64,000 bases of DNA from DATAXP01 sp963708675. Its GTDB lineage: Bacteria > Planctomycetota > Planctomycetia > Pirellulales > PNKZ01. Every line of letters begins with the position of its first letter. Within the stretch, counting starts at the first letter, position 1. The translations under genes were made by a program, and so were the position numbers. The DNA is taken from NCBI GenBank assembly GCA_963708675.1, contig CAVPTO010000003.1:4340001-4404000 (forward strand), in the 5' to 3' direction. The notes under the pieces are model-generated. The model was given only the letters and a program-made list of their open reading frames with translations. It was not told the DNA's origin and did no database searches. Shown one piece after another: positions 55,579 to 64,000 of this stretch.

Positions 55579-57855
55579 ATGATCGGTATGGCATTCGGAT
55601 TTGGAACAATCTACCGCCGAACGCTCGCAGCATGGATGAGCCTGGCAATGCTGCACGTTGCTCAGCCATGTGCCACTGCCGATGCGGCTACCCTGGTGCT
55701 CGGCAAGCCCTCGATCAACGTGTCGCGCGATCTGATACCGCCTAATGCCGACCTCGTCGGGTTTAACTTTGGACTAGGCGTCGTCGATGGCCGCAAGGCA
55801 ATCCGGACCATTGATGCAATTTATCGATCGAATGGCAAGACATTTGAGTCGCGACTACCTTCGCCAGATGATGAGGTTCTCCATATCGAAGCGCGTCCCA
55901 ACTATTGCGTCGGAGGGACCGTTGGGCAATTCGATGATGCGCTTCGTGGGCTGCGAGTCGTGTTCATGCGCCGCCGTGGCGATCACCTCGATCCCAGCGA
56001 CACATACGAGAGCCGATGGGTTGGATATCGCCTGCGGAGCGAGGAGACCAAGTTGCTGAGCGACGGTCCGTGTGTTGCCGGAATCGCCACCTATTCGAGC
56101 AAATCATTGACAGCGCTGGAACTGATTCTGGCAGATGCGTCCGGACAATCTCTGACGGCACCGCCCATCTCGACAGGGCGTGCCGAGGCGCTCGCTGCCG
56201 TCAAAGCAATTGAAAAGATCGGTGCGCGCGTGATCGTCGATGATCAGCGATCGGGATCACCTGTCGTCGAGGTCGATTTTGGCGGCCTGCAAATCAGTCC
56301 CGGACAATTAGCGCCGTTACGAGCGCTGACCGATTTGCACACGCTTACACTCGCTTCCACATTTCACGAAACCAGTGATGTGGGGCTTGAAAACATTTCA
56401 GGTCTTCGCGAACTCCGCACGCTCGACTTGGAGCACATCTATCCTCCGCAAATCTCGGGCGTTGGACATTTGCGCTCGCTGAACAACCTTCGGCTTCTTC
56501 GTCTGCCATACGTCAAAGATCGCGATCTCGCCGAGCTTTCGGCCCTTTCAAAGCTTGAGTCGCTACGGGTTCAAGGAACCGACGTTACTGATCACGGAAT
56601 CGGTTACCTCGCAGAGTTGAAGGAACTGCGGGAACTCGTGCTCTTTGACACCTCCGTCGGCGACGCGGGAGTTGAGGCGCTTTCACACCTTCCCAAGCTG
56701 ACAACGCTACAGATCATCGGGCACCGGTTGACTTCGGCGGGTATCGCCACCATCGCAAGCATGGCGCAACTCGAATCGCTGTATCTCGTCGATCCCGACG
56801 GGCCTTCGCGCGATCTCAGGCTAGATGCCGCGAGCCTTGAACGGCTCAACCATTTAGAAGCCCTAAAGCGGTTGAGCATGGGAGGAGGTTCGCTCGAAAT
56901 CGACGACAGCGTCTTGAAGTCGATTGGAAGTCTCACGCAACTAAACGTGCTCGAGCTTTTCAATACGCAAATCACCAGCGAAGGATTGTCGTCACTCGCG
57001 CCGCTGTCCAAACTGGAGAAACTCGATCTGAGTAACAATCGAATCGACAACGATGGACTCGAGCATCTCGGCAGCCTCCGCACACTCAAGGTCCTTTCTC
57101 TCGGTCACAATCCCATCGGCGATCGCGGACTGGCGTACCTCCAGAACCTAAAGCAACTAGAGGAACTCACCTTACAAAACACGAGGATTACGGACGACGG
57201 CGTGAAGAGCCTGTCCCAATTGGAAAGGCTCTCGAAACTATCGTTGGCAAATACCAAAGTGGCGGATCGCGGCCTTCTGCAACTTCGGAACCTTGTGAAA
57301 TTAAAGCAATTGCACCTCGCAGGCACTGCCGTGGCCCGTCCGGATTGGACCGTACTGAAAGGACTGAAGAACCTGGAACTTCTTGATCTGACGGCGACGC
57401 AGATTAAGGACGAAGGCTTGCGCGGACTCAATCAGTTCACGAACCTCCAATCGCTTGTACTGGCACAAACAGCGGTCACTGGCAATGGCATGCATCATCT
57501 CTCGCAACTGAATCGGCTCGAGTACCTCGACATTTGCCTTAGCGGCGTCAACGACTTTGGACTCAAGAGTTTGAAAGGCCAAGGCGCGCTAAAAAGATTA
57601 AACCTCCGCGGAACGAAAGTGACGGACGAGGGATTGAAGTATTTGGAGCCGCTCAGCGAGCTGCGAGTCTTGGGACTGTCACAAACTCTCGTTGGCGACT
57701 CGGGAATGCCGAGCCTCTACAGCCATCCAAAGTTGACTCAGTTGTATCTTTCTAAAACCCGAGTTACAAACGCGGCCGTTAGGCAACTGCAGGAGGCATT
57801 GCCCGCAGTGGCGGTCATGCGATCCAGACCATTTGGTCCTGACCGAAGACCTTGA
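55579..57855 (+). CDS. Exported leucine-rich-repeat protein
   Basis: ATG 55579 was preferred (gaagga upstream); a longer frame starts at 55474 but overlaps the previous gene. About 758 residues with a signal peptide (AAWMSLAMLHVAQPCATADA). Residues 30-230 form an unrecognised beta-rich domain (RMRRRGDHLDP-like loop and a YSSKSLTALELILADASGQS strand). From about 235 to the end run some twenty LRRs of ~24 residues (LEKLDLSNNRIDNDGLEHLG; LEELTLQNTRITDDGVKSLS). The repeats are regular and undamaged. It is the last gene of the set and probably a surface or periplasmic recognition protein. Confidence 0.85.
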   Translation: MIGMAFGFGTIYRRTLAAWMSLAMLHVAQPCATADAATLVLGKPSINVSRDLIPPNADLVGFNFGLGVVDGRKAIRTIDAIYRSNGKTFESRLPSPDDEVLHIEARPNYCVGGTVGQFDDALRGLRVVFMRRRGDHLDPSDTYESRWVGYRLRSEETKLLSDGPCVAGIATYSSKSLTALELILADASGQSLTAPPISTGRAEALAAVKAIEKIGARVIVDDQRSGSPVVEVDFGGLQISPGQLAPLRALTDLHTLTLASTFHETSDVGLENISGLRELRTLDLEHIYPPQISGVGHLRSLNNLRLLRLPYVKDRDLAELSALSKLESLRVQGTDVTDHGIGYLAELKELRELVLFDTSVGDAGVEALSHLPKLTTLQIIGHRLTSAGIATIASMAQLESLYLVDPDGPSRDLRLDAASLERLNHLEALKRLSMGGGSLEIDDSVLKSIGSLTQLNVLELFNTQITSEGLSSLAPLSKLEKLDLSNNRIDNDGLEHLGSLRTLKVLSLGHNPIGDRGLAYLQNLKQLEELTLQNTRITDDGVKSLSQLERLSKLSLANTKVADRGLLQLRNLVKLKQLHLAGTAVARPDWTVLKGLKNLELLDLTATQIKDEGLRGLNQFTNLQSLVLAQTAVTGNGMHHLSQLNRLEYLDICLSGVNDFGLKSLKGQGALKRLNLRGTKVTDEGLKYLEPLSELRVLGLSQTLVGDSGMPSLYSHPKLTQLYLSKTRVTNAAVRQLQEALPAVAVMRSRPFGPDRRP

Positions 57856-58276
57856 AACCGTGGCGCTAGCAAGTGCAAATGAGGGCGTGTCCTAAGCGGG
57901 AAAAAATCGCCCAGCCTGCGTCGGTGGCGACACACCGAAGCATCTCGTTAGTTGCAGGGTGCTCGAATCGTGCGACTTGCATGATCGGCCTTAAAAGCGG
58001 CGACGGGATTTGAACTCGGCAACTCCGTGCAGGATTACGAGTTGGTGCGATTTACGACGTTGAGCCATCAAGTTCGGCTAACGTTTGAACTTCGGCGTCC
58101 TGCACAAGAATCCGCCGCAAACACATGGCGTCAAACGAAAAACGGCTCGCCGCAATACAACGCGACGAGCCGTCTGTGTTCAAAGTCGGGGCGACAAGAT
58201 TTGAACTTGCGACCTCTACGTCCCGAACGAACGAGCCCCTCGACGCAAGTGGGATAGACAAAGAACTTGCGGCGAC
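57856..58276. other. Intergenic region with tRNA-like remnants
   Basis: No protein gene is supported. Apart from the tRNA-Pro 3'-end at 58185, a weaker T-arm-like echo appears near 58000-58021 (cgacgggatttgaactcgg on the plus strand). An inverted repeat, acggctcg ... cgagccgt (about 58142-58172), precedes the tRNA-like sequence, in the position of a terminator for a minus-strand tRNA. Confidence 0.5.
58185..58227 (-). other. tRNA-Pro (CGG) 3'-half remnant, probable attachment site
   Basis: Read on the minus strand, the segment gives an anticodon-loop ttcggga, a variable region gaggtcg, a T arm caagttcaaatcttg and an acceptor strand tcgccccgac. This matches the 3' half of a bacterial tRNA-Pro. 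The 5' half is not present: the sequence upstream of the anticodon loop does not pair with the stem. Phages and integrative elements commonly use tRNA 3' ends as attachment sites and duplicate exactly this half. The IS3 element starts 50 bp away. Confidence 0.6.
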
Positions 58277-58354
58277 TGAGGTGGACCCCGAAAACTGGGC
58301 GCGTGAATAAGATGGAGGGACCATCCCCGAGAGGGGCGAAAAGGAAAGGTCCCG

Positions 58355-58645
58355 ATGAGCAGGAAGCGGCGGACGTTTGCGGCGGCGTTCAAGGCTCGGG
58401 TGGCGTTGGCGGCGGCGCGAGGCGATCGCACGACGGCGCAGCTGGCCAGCGAGTTCAGCGTGCACACGAGCCAAGTGACGGCCTGGAAGAAGCAGTTGCT
58501 GGACCACGTGTCGGAGTTGTTCGAGGACGGGCGGCGCAAAGAGGACGAGGCGTCGTTGGTCAATGAGCAGGAGCTGTACGAGCAGATCGGCCGCCTGAAG
58601 ATGGAGGCCGAGTGGCTGAAAAAAAAATCTACCCAGCTCGATTGA
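58355..58645 (+). CDS. IS3-family OrfA (transposase helix-turn-helix subunit)
   Basis: A 96-residue protein, ATG 58355. RRTFAAAFKARVALAAARGD then LASEFSVHTSQVTAWKKQLL is the IS3 OrfA helix-turn-helix. The C-terminal LYEQIGRLKMEAEWLKKKST is the leucine-zipper segment used for dimerisation and for frameshift fusion with OrfB. An A-rich slippery run (gaaaaaaaaatct near 58617-58629) near its end is the normal place for programmed frameshifting in IS3 elements. It appears intact. Confidence 0.9.
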   Translation: MSRKRRTFAAAFKARVALAAARGDRTTAQLASEFSVHTSQVTAWKKQLLDHVSELFEDGRRKEDEASLVNEQELYEQIGRLKMEAEWLKKKSTQLD

Positions 58646-58659
58646 AGGCAGGCGCCGAT

Positions 58660-59462
58660 GCATCGACCCGAAGCATTCCCGACTGAGTGTGGCGCAGGCA
58701 GTGCGCGTTGCTGGGCCTGGCCCGCAGCACGCGCTACTACGTGCCGCAGGGGGAGACGGCCGAGGACTTGGCGCTGATGCGTGCGATCGACGAGCAGTAC
58801 CTGCGGACGCCGTTTTACGGCAGCCGCAAGCTGGCGCGTCAGTTGGGGGTCAATCGCAAGCGTGTGCAGCGGCTGATGCAGCGGATGGGATTGGAGGCGA
58901 TTTACGCGCGACGGCGGACGACCCGGCCGGCGACAGGACACAAGATTTACCCGTATTTACTGCGGAATGTGGCGATCACGCGTCCCGACCAGGTGTGGAG
59001 CAGCGACATCACGTACGTGCCACTGCGACACGGCTTCTTATACCTGGTAGCGGTGATGGATTGGTACAGCCGGTACGTGCTGGCTTGGCGGTTGTCGAAC
59101 ACGTTGGAGGGGACGTTCTGCTTGGAAGCGTTGGACGAGGCGCTGGCGCGTCGGCGTCCCGAGATCTTCAACAGCGATCAGGGTTCGCAATTCACGGCGC
59201 AGGCGTTCACCGCAAGGTTGGAGTCGTGTGGCGTGCGGATCAGCATGGATGGCCGCGGGCGGGCGTTGGACAACGTGTTCGTCGAGCGGTTGTGGCGGAG
59301 CGTGAAGTATGAGGAGGTCTATCTGCACGATTATGGCGATGGCTGGGAGGCCGAGGCGGGGCTGCGCGCTGGTTCCGTTTCTATTGCGACGAGCGCATTC
59401 ACCAATCGTTGGCCTATCGCACGCCACGCTCGGTGTACTGCGAGGGGTCCAACAGCCGATGA
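58660..59462 (+). pseudogene. IS3-family OrfB transposase, two frameshifts
   Basis: Before about 58697 the frame RCIDPKHSRLSVAQ matches the OrfB start. An extra base then moves the match to QCALLGLARSTRYYVPQGET and TPFYGSRKLARQLGVNRKRV. The rve integrase core follows: PDQVWSSDITYVPL (Asp), YLVAVMDWYSRYVLAW (Asp region) and IFNSDQGSQFTAQAF, then DNVFVERLWRSVKYEEVYL with the catalytic Glu. Near 59372 a second shift leads to FRFYCDERIHQSLAYRTP and a stop at 59462. Repaired length is normal for OrfB. Probably inactive as read. Confidence 0.87.
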
Positions 59463-59649
59463 AAACTTCGGGGCGGAAAAATTCTGGCTGCGCCAGACTG
59501 AGGAGCGACGCATCCTACGAAGCAATCCATGACACGCCACTGCGGCCGCGCGAGACCTGTGAAAGGTCTCGCGGGCCGCTTGGCCCAACAACCCTCCACC
59601 TTATTCAACGCCTAAAACTGTCCAACCTTTGGGGTCCACCTCAGACTCC

Positions 59650-59872
59650 ACCGGCCGTTTGCACTCCTGTTTGCACCAGCGAGTCGAAAAACGCTCAAAG
59701 CGAGCCGGTCGAAGATCACCTGACCGACTCCAAGCTGGAAGCCGCCCTTCGAGCCTGTTCGTCGCTCCCCGAGCCACTCTGTAGCAGTGTTGTTGCGATG
59801 ATCCGGGCTGCACAAGCTGCCGGCCACGCGTCACTGGACAAGCCGTCACCAAACGGGGCTAACGGCGCGTGA
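59650..59872 (+). CDS. Possible C-terminal tail of an IS3-interrupted gene
   Basis: The open frame just right of the IS3 element reads SKLEAALRACSSLPEPLCSS and AMIRAAQAAGHASL and stops at 59872. On the left of the IS the frame passes over the antisense strand of the tRNA-Pro remnant, so the joined frame could be an integrase-type tail that reads through an attachment site, as seen in other elements. Only about 70 codons are left. I cannot assign a family, and it may be non-coding. Confidence 0.3.
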
Positions 59873-59922
59873 GGTTGCCGGCCGTCTCCACCGCAATTCC
59901 CTCGCTAAAGGACAAGGAAAGC

Positions 59923-60318
59923 ATGAAAAGGAAGAGAACTGCTAGAACGGCCAGCGGGAAGTTCGCCCGTGGCAATCCGGGCGGTCCCGGAAACCCCAAT
60001 GCCCAGCGGACAGCCGATCTGCGGGCGTTGCTGATGCAAACGGTAACCGAAAACGATCTGCGAACTGTTTTGAATAAACTCGTCAGACTTGCGAAGGGCG
60101 GCGACTTGGCCGCCATTCGTGAACTTCTCGACCGGGTTTTTGGGAAGCCGAAGCCATTTGAGGAACAGGTTGTCCTGCTCGAACAAATGGCTCAGGCGCG
60201 GCAATACGTGGCCACGGCGAAGTACATGCTTGAACACAACCCTGGTTACGCTGACTATCTGCGTGAAGCCGCGATGCGGAGCGGCGAGAACGGTAGTGTT
60301 GGCCATCGGTCGGACTAG
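59923..60318 (+). CDS. DUF5681-like small protein
   Basis: ATG 59923 is preferred over an earlier start because acaaggaaag precedes it. The 131-residue protein has the lead ASGKFARGNPGGPGNPNAQR, typical of DUF5681-type phage and mobile-element proteins that resemble small terminase subunits. A helical centre with RLAKGGDLAAIRELLDRVFG and a tail with several helices follow. DNA binding is inferred from the family context. It opens a run of small genes that leads to hsdR. Confidence 0.65.
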   Translation: MKRKRTARTASGKFARGNPGGPGNPNAQRTADLRALLMQTVTENDLRTVLNKLVRLAKGGDLAAIRELLDRVFGKPKPFEEQVVLLEQMAQARQYVATAKYMLEHNPGYADYLREAAMRSGENGSVGHRSD

Positions 60319-60679
60319 CTTTAACGGCTTCGATGCGTGCGAGTACCGCGTTGAAGTCAATCGCCCCGGTTCACGCCTGCCTCGGTCGTTCATCGACTCG
60401 GCGACAGGAGATACTTGCCACGGTGATTGGCTTGGTCGGGACTTTGCCGATTGCGTTGTTCGACCACTTTGTTGCCGGGCCAGGATTCAGCGAGTAGATT
60501 CGGCTTCACGATGTTTCGAGCGTGCGATCGCGGATCGCATATACGGCCAGCATAAGAAGGACTCGTGCCCGGCAACGAAGATCACGAACCGCGTCTTGCG
60601 GCCGGCGGGAAACCAGGTCCAGTATCGGAAAACCGCGCAACTGAGAACGAATCGCCAGCCTTGACGAAGAGACATCAAC
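60319..60679. other. Intergenic, no supported gene
   Basis: Open frames exist on both strands but none has a family-like pattern or a good start site. The stretch may contain the remnant of another small element gene. Confidence 0.4.
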
Positions 60680-60874
60680 ATGACGGAGAAAAGCAAGCCG
60701 ACGCTGTTTCTCCTCGGACCTCCCTACACGGCCGAGAGGTTAGCTATCTTCTACAAGCAACTCACGGGCAAAGATGCCACGGAAGAAGGCATGCAGCATC
60801 TTAGAGCGGCTGCTGAACACCTCGAACGAGCGAAGGCAGAAATGGAACACGGCCGTCCAGACAAACCCAAATAG
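60680..60874 (+). CDS. Small hypothetical protein
   Basis: A 64-residue protein, ATG 60680 with cgaagagac upstream. It reads TLFLLGPPYTAERLAIFYKQ then TEEGMQHLRAAAEHLERAKA, a short strand followed by two charged helices. No family was recognised. It is one of three closely spaced small genes before hsdR and follows the same direction. Being short, it is only supported by its position, start site and amphipathic pattern. Confidence 0.45.
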   Translation: MTEKSKPTLFLLGPPYTAERLAIFYKQLTGKDATEEGMQHLRAAAEHLERAKAEMEHGRPDKPK

Positions 60875-60889
60875 GAAGGAGATGACATC

Positions 60890-61075
60890 TTGGTCTACGA
60901 AATTAAACCCGATGCCGATTTGGAAAATGCAGACTGGATCAAGCTTCTGGAGCGCAAAAAGCTGATCGACGCCCAACGAGCCGCACTGGCCAAACCAACT
61001 GTCGCTGCGTCTGAGGTCGAGCAAGCCCGCCCGCCCGCGACGCCGGCGAAAGACAATCAAGATGCAGATTCTTGA
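60890..61075 (+). CDS. Small hypothetical protein, TTG start
   Basis: The TTG at 60890 follows an exceptionally good site, aggaaggagatgacatc, which decides the start. The 61-residue product is charged (EIKPDADLENADWIKLLERK) with an Ala/Pro-rich tail. The last codons overlap the next gene by 14 bases, indicating coupled translation. No family recognised. Confidence 0.5.
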   Translation: MVYEIKPDADLENADWIKLLERKKLIDAQRAALAKPTVAASEVEQARPPATPAKDNQDADS

Positions 61076-61346
61076 GCCCGAATGTCGCAAGCGCGGCTGT
61101 AGGCACTACCAGGGCATTCGTAACCCTTCGGGTGCCTACGGCGACCTTGTGCCATGCTGTGTGGCGTTCCCCGATGGCATTCCAGCGCAAATCTCGAACG
61201 GTCTCAATCCGCACACCGAGCCCGTCGATGGCGATCACGGCGTTCAATTCGAGCTGCTTGCGCCGGGTGAGGACTTTGCTGACGCACCTTGGAAGCATGA
61301 GTGGGTGCGCATGGCAGAACCGAACGAGAAGATCGACACTACCTGA
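61062..61346 (+). CDS. Small cysteine-containing mobile-element protein
   Basis: A 94-residue protein, ATG 61062 overlapping the previous gene. It has ILEPECRKRGCRHYQGI and DLVPCCVAFPDGIP, four conserved-looking cysteines that could bind zinc. HTEPVDGDHGVQFE then follows. Similar small proteins occur in phage and island contexts as I recall, but no function is known. It is about 170 bp upstream of hsdR. Confidence 0.6.
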   Translation: MQILEPECRKRGCRHYQGIRNPSGAYGDLVPCCVAFPDGIPAQISNGLNPHTEPVDGDHGVQFELLAPGEDFADAPWKHEWVRMAEPNEKIDTT

Positions 61347-61518
61347 CATGCTCCCATCAGTGTAGAAGAGCAGCACGTCGGGTCCGCGCTTCGCGGCCCG
61401 GTTCTACGGGGCTTGAAAGCGCCGGGCGATAGAACACGGATCGAATGCTTCTGCCTCCAGTTGAAGACGCTCAATTACCGCATCCAGCGGTCGATCCCGA
61501 CATCGCGACATCGAGCCG

Positions 61519-64000
61519 ATGAAGCCCGAAGAAAAAGCCCGCCAATGGATCGACCATCAGCTTGAGCAGGCTGGCTGGGCCGTGCAGTCGTACCGAGACA
61601 TGGACATCTCGGCGAGCGTGGGCGTGGTGATTCGAGAGTTCCCGCTCAAGAGTGGGTTCGCCGATTACCTGCTGTACGCGGACGGCAAAGCCATCGGCGT
61701 CGTCGAGGCCAAGCCCGAGGGTCACACGCTCACAGGCGTCGAAACGCAGTCGAGCAAATATACGGACGGTCTGCCCAAAGGCTTGCCCCACTACCACCTG
61801 CCGCTCCCATTCGCCTACGAATCGACCGGCACGGTGACGCAGTTCACCAATGCCTTAGAAGCCGAAGCTCGCAGTCGGCTCGTGTTCACGTTCCACCGCC
61901 CCGAAGAACTGATCCGGCTTGCGAAGCTGGACGATCAGGTGCGCACACTCTTGCGCAAGATGCCGCCGCTTAATGTCGGGCATCTGTGGCGAGTTCAGAT
62001 CGAGAGCATTCAGAATCTCGAAAGGTCTTTGGCTGAGAACCGTCCCCGCTCGCTGATTCAAATGGCGACCGGCAGCGGCAAGACGTTCACCGCAGTCAAC
62101 TTCTGCTACCGACTCATCAAGTTTGCCAAGGCCAAACGCATCCTGTTTCTGGTGGACCGAAACAATCTCGGCAAACAGACCCTCAACGAGTTCCAGCAGT
62201 TCGTCAGTCCGATCAATAGCTACAAATTCACCGAGGAGTACGGCGTTCAGCACATGCGGCGGAACACCATCGACCCCGCCGCCAAGGTCTGCATCACGAC
62301 GATCCAGCGCCTCTATTCGATGCTCAAGGGCGAAGAAGACTTCCTTGAAGAGAACGAGGAAGGCTCGCTGTTCGAGACGGACATGCCGCTCGTCAGAGAG
62401 CCGCTGCCGGTCGTCTACAACTCGAAAATTCCGATTGAGACGTTCGATTTCATCGTCGTCGACGAGTGCCACCGCAGCATTTACAACATCTGGCGGCAGG
62501 TTCTCGACTACTTCGATGCCTTCCTGATCGGCCTGACGGCCACGCCCACGGCGCAGACCATCGGCTTCTTCAACGGCAATTTGGTGCAAGACTATTCGCA
62601 CGAACAAGCCGTGGTCGATGGCGTCAACGTCGGCTACGACGTGTACCGCATCGAAACGCAGATCACCGCTCAAGGCGCCAAGCTGGTCAAAGAGCCGGGC
62701 ATGTTTGTGCCGCACCGTGATCGCCGTACCAAGAGCCGCAAGTACAAGGAACTCGACGACGACCTGACCTACACGGCCAATCAACTCGACCGTGACGTTG
62801 TCGCCGAAAGTCAACTTCGCCTAGTCGTGCGCACGTTCAGGGACAAGTTGCCGGAGATATTCCCGGGCCGCACCGAAGTTCCCAAAACGCTGGTTTTCGC
62901 CAAGACCGATCTGCACGCCGAGGATGTGGTGCGGGTCATTCGAGAAGAGTTCGACAAGCCCAACGACTTCTGCCAGAAGATCACCTCGAAAAGCACCGGC
63001 AAGAAGCCCGACGAACTTCTCGCTGACTTCCGCAACTCGTACTTCCCTCGCATCGCCGTCACCGTGGACATGATCGCCACCGGAACCGACGTGAAGCCGC
63101 TCGAATGTCTGGTCTTCATGCGGAACATTCGGTCGCTCTCGTACTTCGAGCAGATGAAGGGGCGTGGTTGCCGGGTGGTCAATCCCGACGTGCTTCAAAG
63201 CGTCACGCCCGATGCGAAGCACAAGACTCACTTCGTCATCGTCGATTGCGTCGGCGTCTGCGAGGAAGATAAGTCTGCCACGAAGCCGCTCGACCGCAAG
63301 CCGTCTGTGCCGCTCGACAAGATACTGAACTTCATTGCCGCTGGTGCCGCTGATCCCGATGTGGTGTCCACGCTGGCCGCACGATTGGCCCGGCTCGAAC
63401 AGGAAGTCGATGAAGACCAGCAGGCGATGATTGCCCAGGCATCGGGCGGAAAAGACTTGGCAACACTCAGCGCCGAGTTGCTCCATAGCATCGACGCAGA
63501 CGTGACCACCCAGCAAGCAATTGCTACGTTCGAGATTCCCACCGGCCAAGAACCGACCGAAAAGCAGGTCGAGCAGATCGAACAAGAGAGAATGCGGGCG
63601 GCGCTCAAGCCGTTCCTGAATCCCAAGCTGCGGGAAGTGATCCTCGCCACCAGGCAAGCGCTCGATCAAGTCATCGACGAGCAGACCCCTGACCAACTTA
63701 TTCGAGCCGGCTTCGATGCGGCCGCTTTGGAAAAGGCTCGGTCGATGCTGACCAGCTTCCGCCAGTTCATCGAAGACAACAAGGACGAAATCGAAGCCTT
63801 GAAGGTCTTGTACAGCCAACCGTACCGAGCGGGTCTTCGGTTTCGGCACGTCAAGGAACTAGCGGCCAAGCTGAATCAGCCGCCATTCTTTGTCGATCCC
63901 GCCCGGCCTGAATCACTGACTCACCTCTGGCGAGCCTACGAGATGGTCGAGCCTGGGAAGGTTAAGGGCAAGGGAGGCAAGCAACTGGTAGACGTAATCG
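61519..64000 (+). CDS. hsdR: Type I restriction enzyme R subunit (HsdR), partial
   Basis: The frame starts at ATG 61519 and is open to the window end (827 codons), so the C-terminus is missing. The N-terminal nuclease domain shows D49 in GFADY and E63-A-K65 in VVEAKPEG, the PD-(D/E)xK pattern. The helicase motor has QMATGSGKTFTAV (Walker A Lys188), VVDECHRSIYN (DECH 315-318), LTATPT, then VTVDMIATGTDVKPLECLVF and QMKGRGCR. The C-terminal part seen is the EcoEI_R-type helical domain. HsdR cuts unmethylated DNA after translocation with HsdM and HsdS, which should lie to the right. Two long antisense frames over it are shadows. Confidence 0.93.
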   Translation, partial: MKPEEKARQWIDHQLEQAGWAVQSYRDMDISASVGVVIREFPLKSGFADYLLYADGKAIGVVEAKPEGHTLTGVETQSSKYTDGLPKGLPHYHLPLPFAYESTGTVTQFTNALEAEARSRLVFTFHRPEELIRLAKLDDQVRTLLRKMPPLNVGHLWRVQIESIQNLERSLAENRPRSLIQMATGSGKTFTAVNFCYRLIKFAKAKRILFLVDRNNLGKQTLNEFQQFVSPINSYKFTEEYGVQHMRRNTIDPAAKVCITTIQRLYSMLKGEEDFLEENEEGSLFETDMPLVREPLPVVYNSKIPIETFDFIVVDECHRSIYNIWRQVLDYFDAFLIGLTATPTAQTIGFFNGNLVQDYSHEQAVVDGVNVGYDVYRIETQITAQGAKLVKEPGMFVPHRDRRTKSRKYKELDDDLTYTANQLDRDVVAESQLRLVVRTFRDKLPEIFPGRTEVPKTLVFAKTDLHAEDVVRVIREEFDKPNDFCQKITSKSTGKKPDELLADFRNSYFPRIAVTVDMIATGTDVKPLECLVFMRNIRSLSYFEQMKGRGCRVVNPDVLQSVTPDAKHKTHFVIVDCVGVCEEDKSATKPLDRKPSVPLDKILNFIAAGAADPDVVSTLAARLARLEQEVDEDQQAMIAQASGGKDLATLSAELLHSIDADVTTQQAIATFEIPTGQEPTEKQVEQIEQERMRAALKPFLNPKLREVILATRQALDQVIDEQTPDQLIRAGFDAAALEKARSMLTSFRQFIEDNKDEIEALKVLYSQPYRAGLRFRHVKELAAKLNQPPFFVDPARPESLTHLWRAYEMVEPGKVKGKGGKQLVDVI

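Larger units (their letters stand above)
58277..59643 (+). mobile_element. IS3-family insertion sequence (1367 bp)
   Basis: The ends are inverted repeats beginning tgaggtggacccc at both sides (58277 onward, and the reverse complement ending at 59643). They are flanked by a 3-bp target duplication gac (58274-58276 and 59644-59646). Inside are orfA and orfB of IS3 type. A stable inverted repeat (gcgagacc 59550-59557 with ggtctcgc 59565-59572, extended by outer pairs) lies near the right end. orfB is frameshifted. Confidence 0.9.

Noticed and set aside
58185..58260. Complete tRNA-Pro gene
   Set aside because: Only the 3' half is present; the sequence before the anticodon loop does not form the stem and no D arm or 5' acceptor strand is found.
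58052..58941. Long minus-strand frames over the tRNA remnant and IS3 left end
   Set aside because: They are antisense to IS3 orfA/orfB and to the tRNA-Pro half; this kind of spurious frame is common opposite tRNA genes.
61855..63849. Two long minus-strand open frames (319 and 342 codons)
   Set aside because: They are exact antisense of the HsdR frame, which has clear nuclease and helicase motifs; their translations resemble no family.
1..64000. CRISPR array, rRNA or replication origin
   Set aside because: No regularly spaced direct repeats, rRNA-like segment or DnaA-box cluster was noticed anywhere in the window.

Overview
The window reads as a chromosomal segment of a GC-rich planctomycete (Planctomycetota, probably Pirellulales-like). 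This rests on the gene families seen. They include serine/threonine kinases fused to leucine-rich repeats and a formylglycine-enzyme-like domain, a planctomycete-type ECF sigma factor beside a kinase, LRR/WD40/TPR giants with signal peptides, an M60-like peptidase and several small families known to me mainly from planctomycetes. No rRNA, complete tRNA or CRISPR array was seen.

Layout. 1-8.7 kb is an accessory patchwork: decayed IS1182/IS5-like, IstB, ISAs1 and MATE remnants, an intact PepSY membrane protein, and a compact four-gene operon (4.5-7.7 kb) of unrecognised proteins. 8.8-17.7 kb is a calmer block: NYN-LOTUS protein, DUF2293 protein, nitrilase, M60-like peptidase, DUF4239 and YaiI/DUF188 proteins and small hypotheticals. 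17.7-20.2 kb is an IS66 element with matching inverted repeats and a perfect 8-bp target duplication. 20.2-28.2 kb holds a tandem array of kinase-LRR receptor-like genes, of which one is intact (1617 aa), one frameshifted and one a truncated N-terminal stub beside an IS110 fragment.

28.4-40.6 kb is a defence island: a serine-recombinase remnant, a SWIM/SNF2 helicase, and, divergent from it, a type II Wadjet anti-plasmid locus (jetA-jetB-jetC-jetD) in which every gene except jetB is broken by frameshifts. 40.7-44.2 kb carries frameshifted DUF4331, epoxide hydrolase and PspA genes.

44.4-57.9 kb is a co-directional set of six intact genes: ECF sigma factor, rhomboid protease, pseudokinase-kinase, LRR-WD40 protein, TPR-like protein and LRR protein. 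This looks like a dedicated signalling system and is the best candidate here for an undescribed one. 58.2-64 kb begins with a tRNA-Pro 3'-end remnant and an IS3 element with a 3-bp target duplication, followed by small mobile-element-type genes and a type I restriction HsdR subunit that runs off the window.

Throughout, frameshifts cluster in mobile, defence and metabolic genes while the giant regulatory genes are open. Real decay is my preferred reading, but local sequencing indels cannot be excluded from sequence alone.
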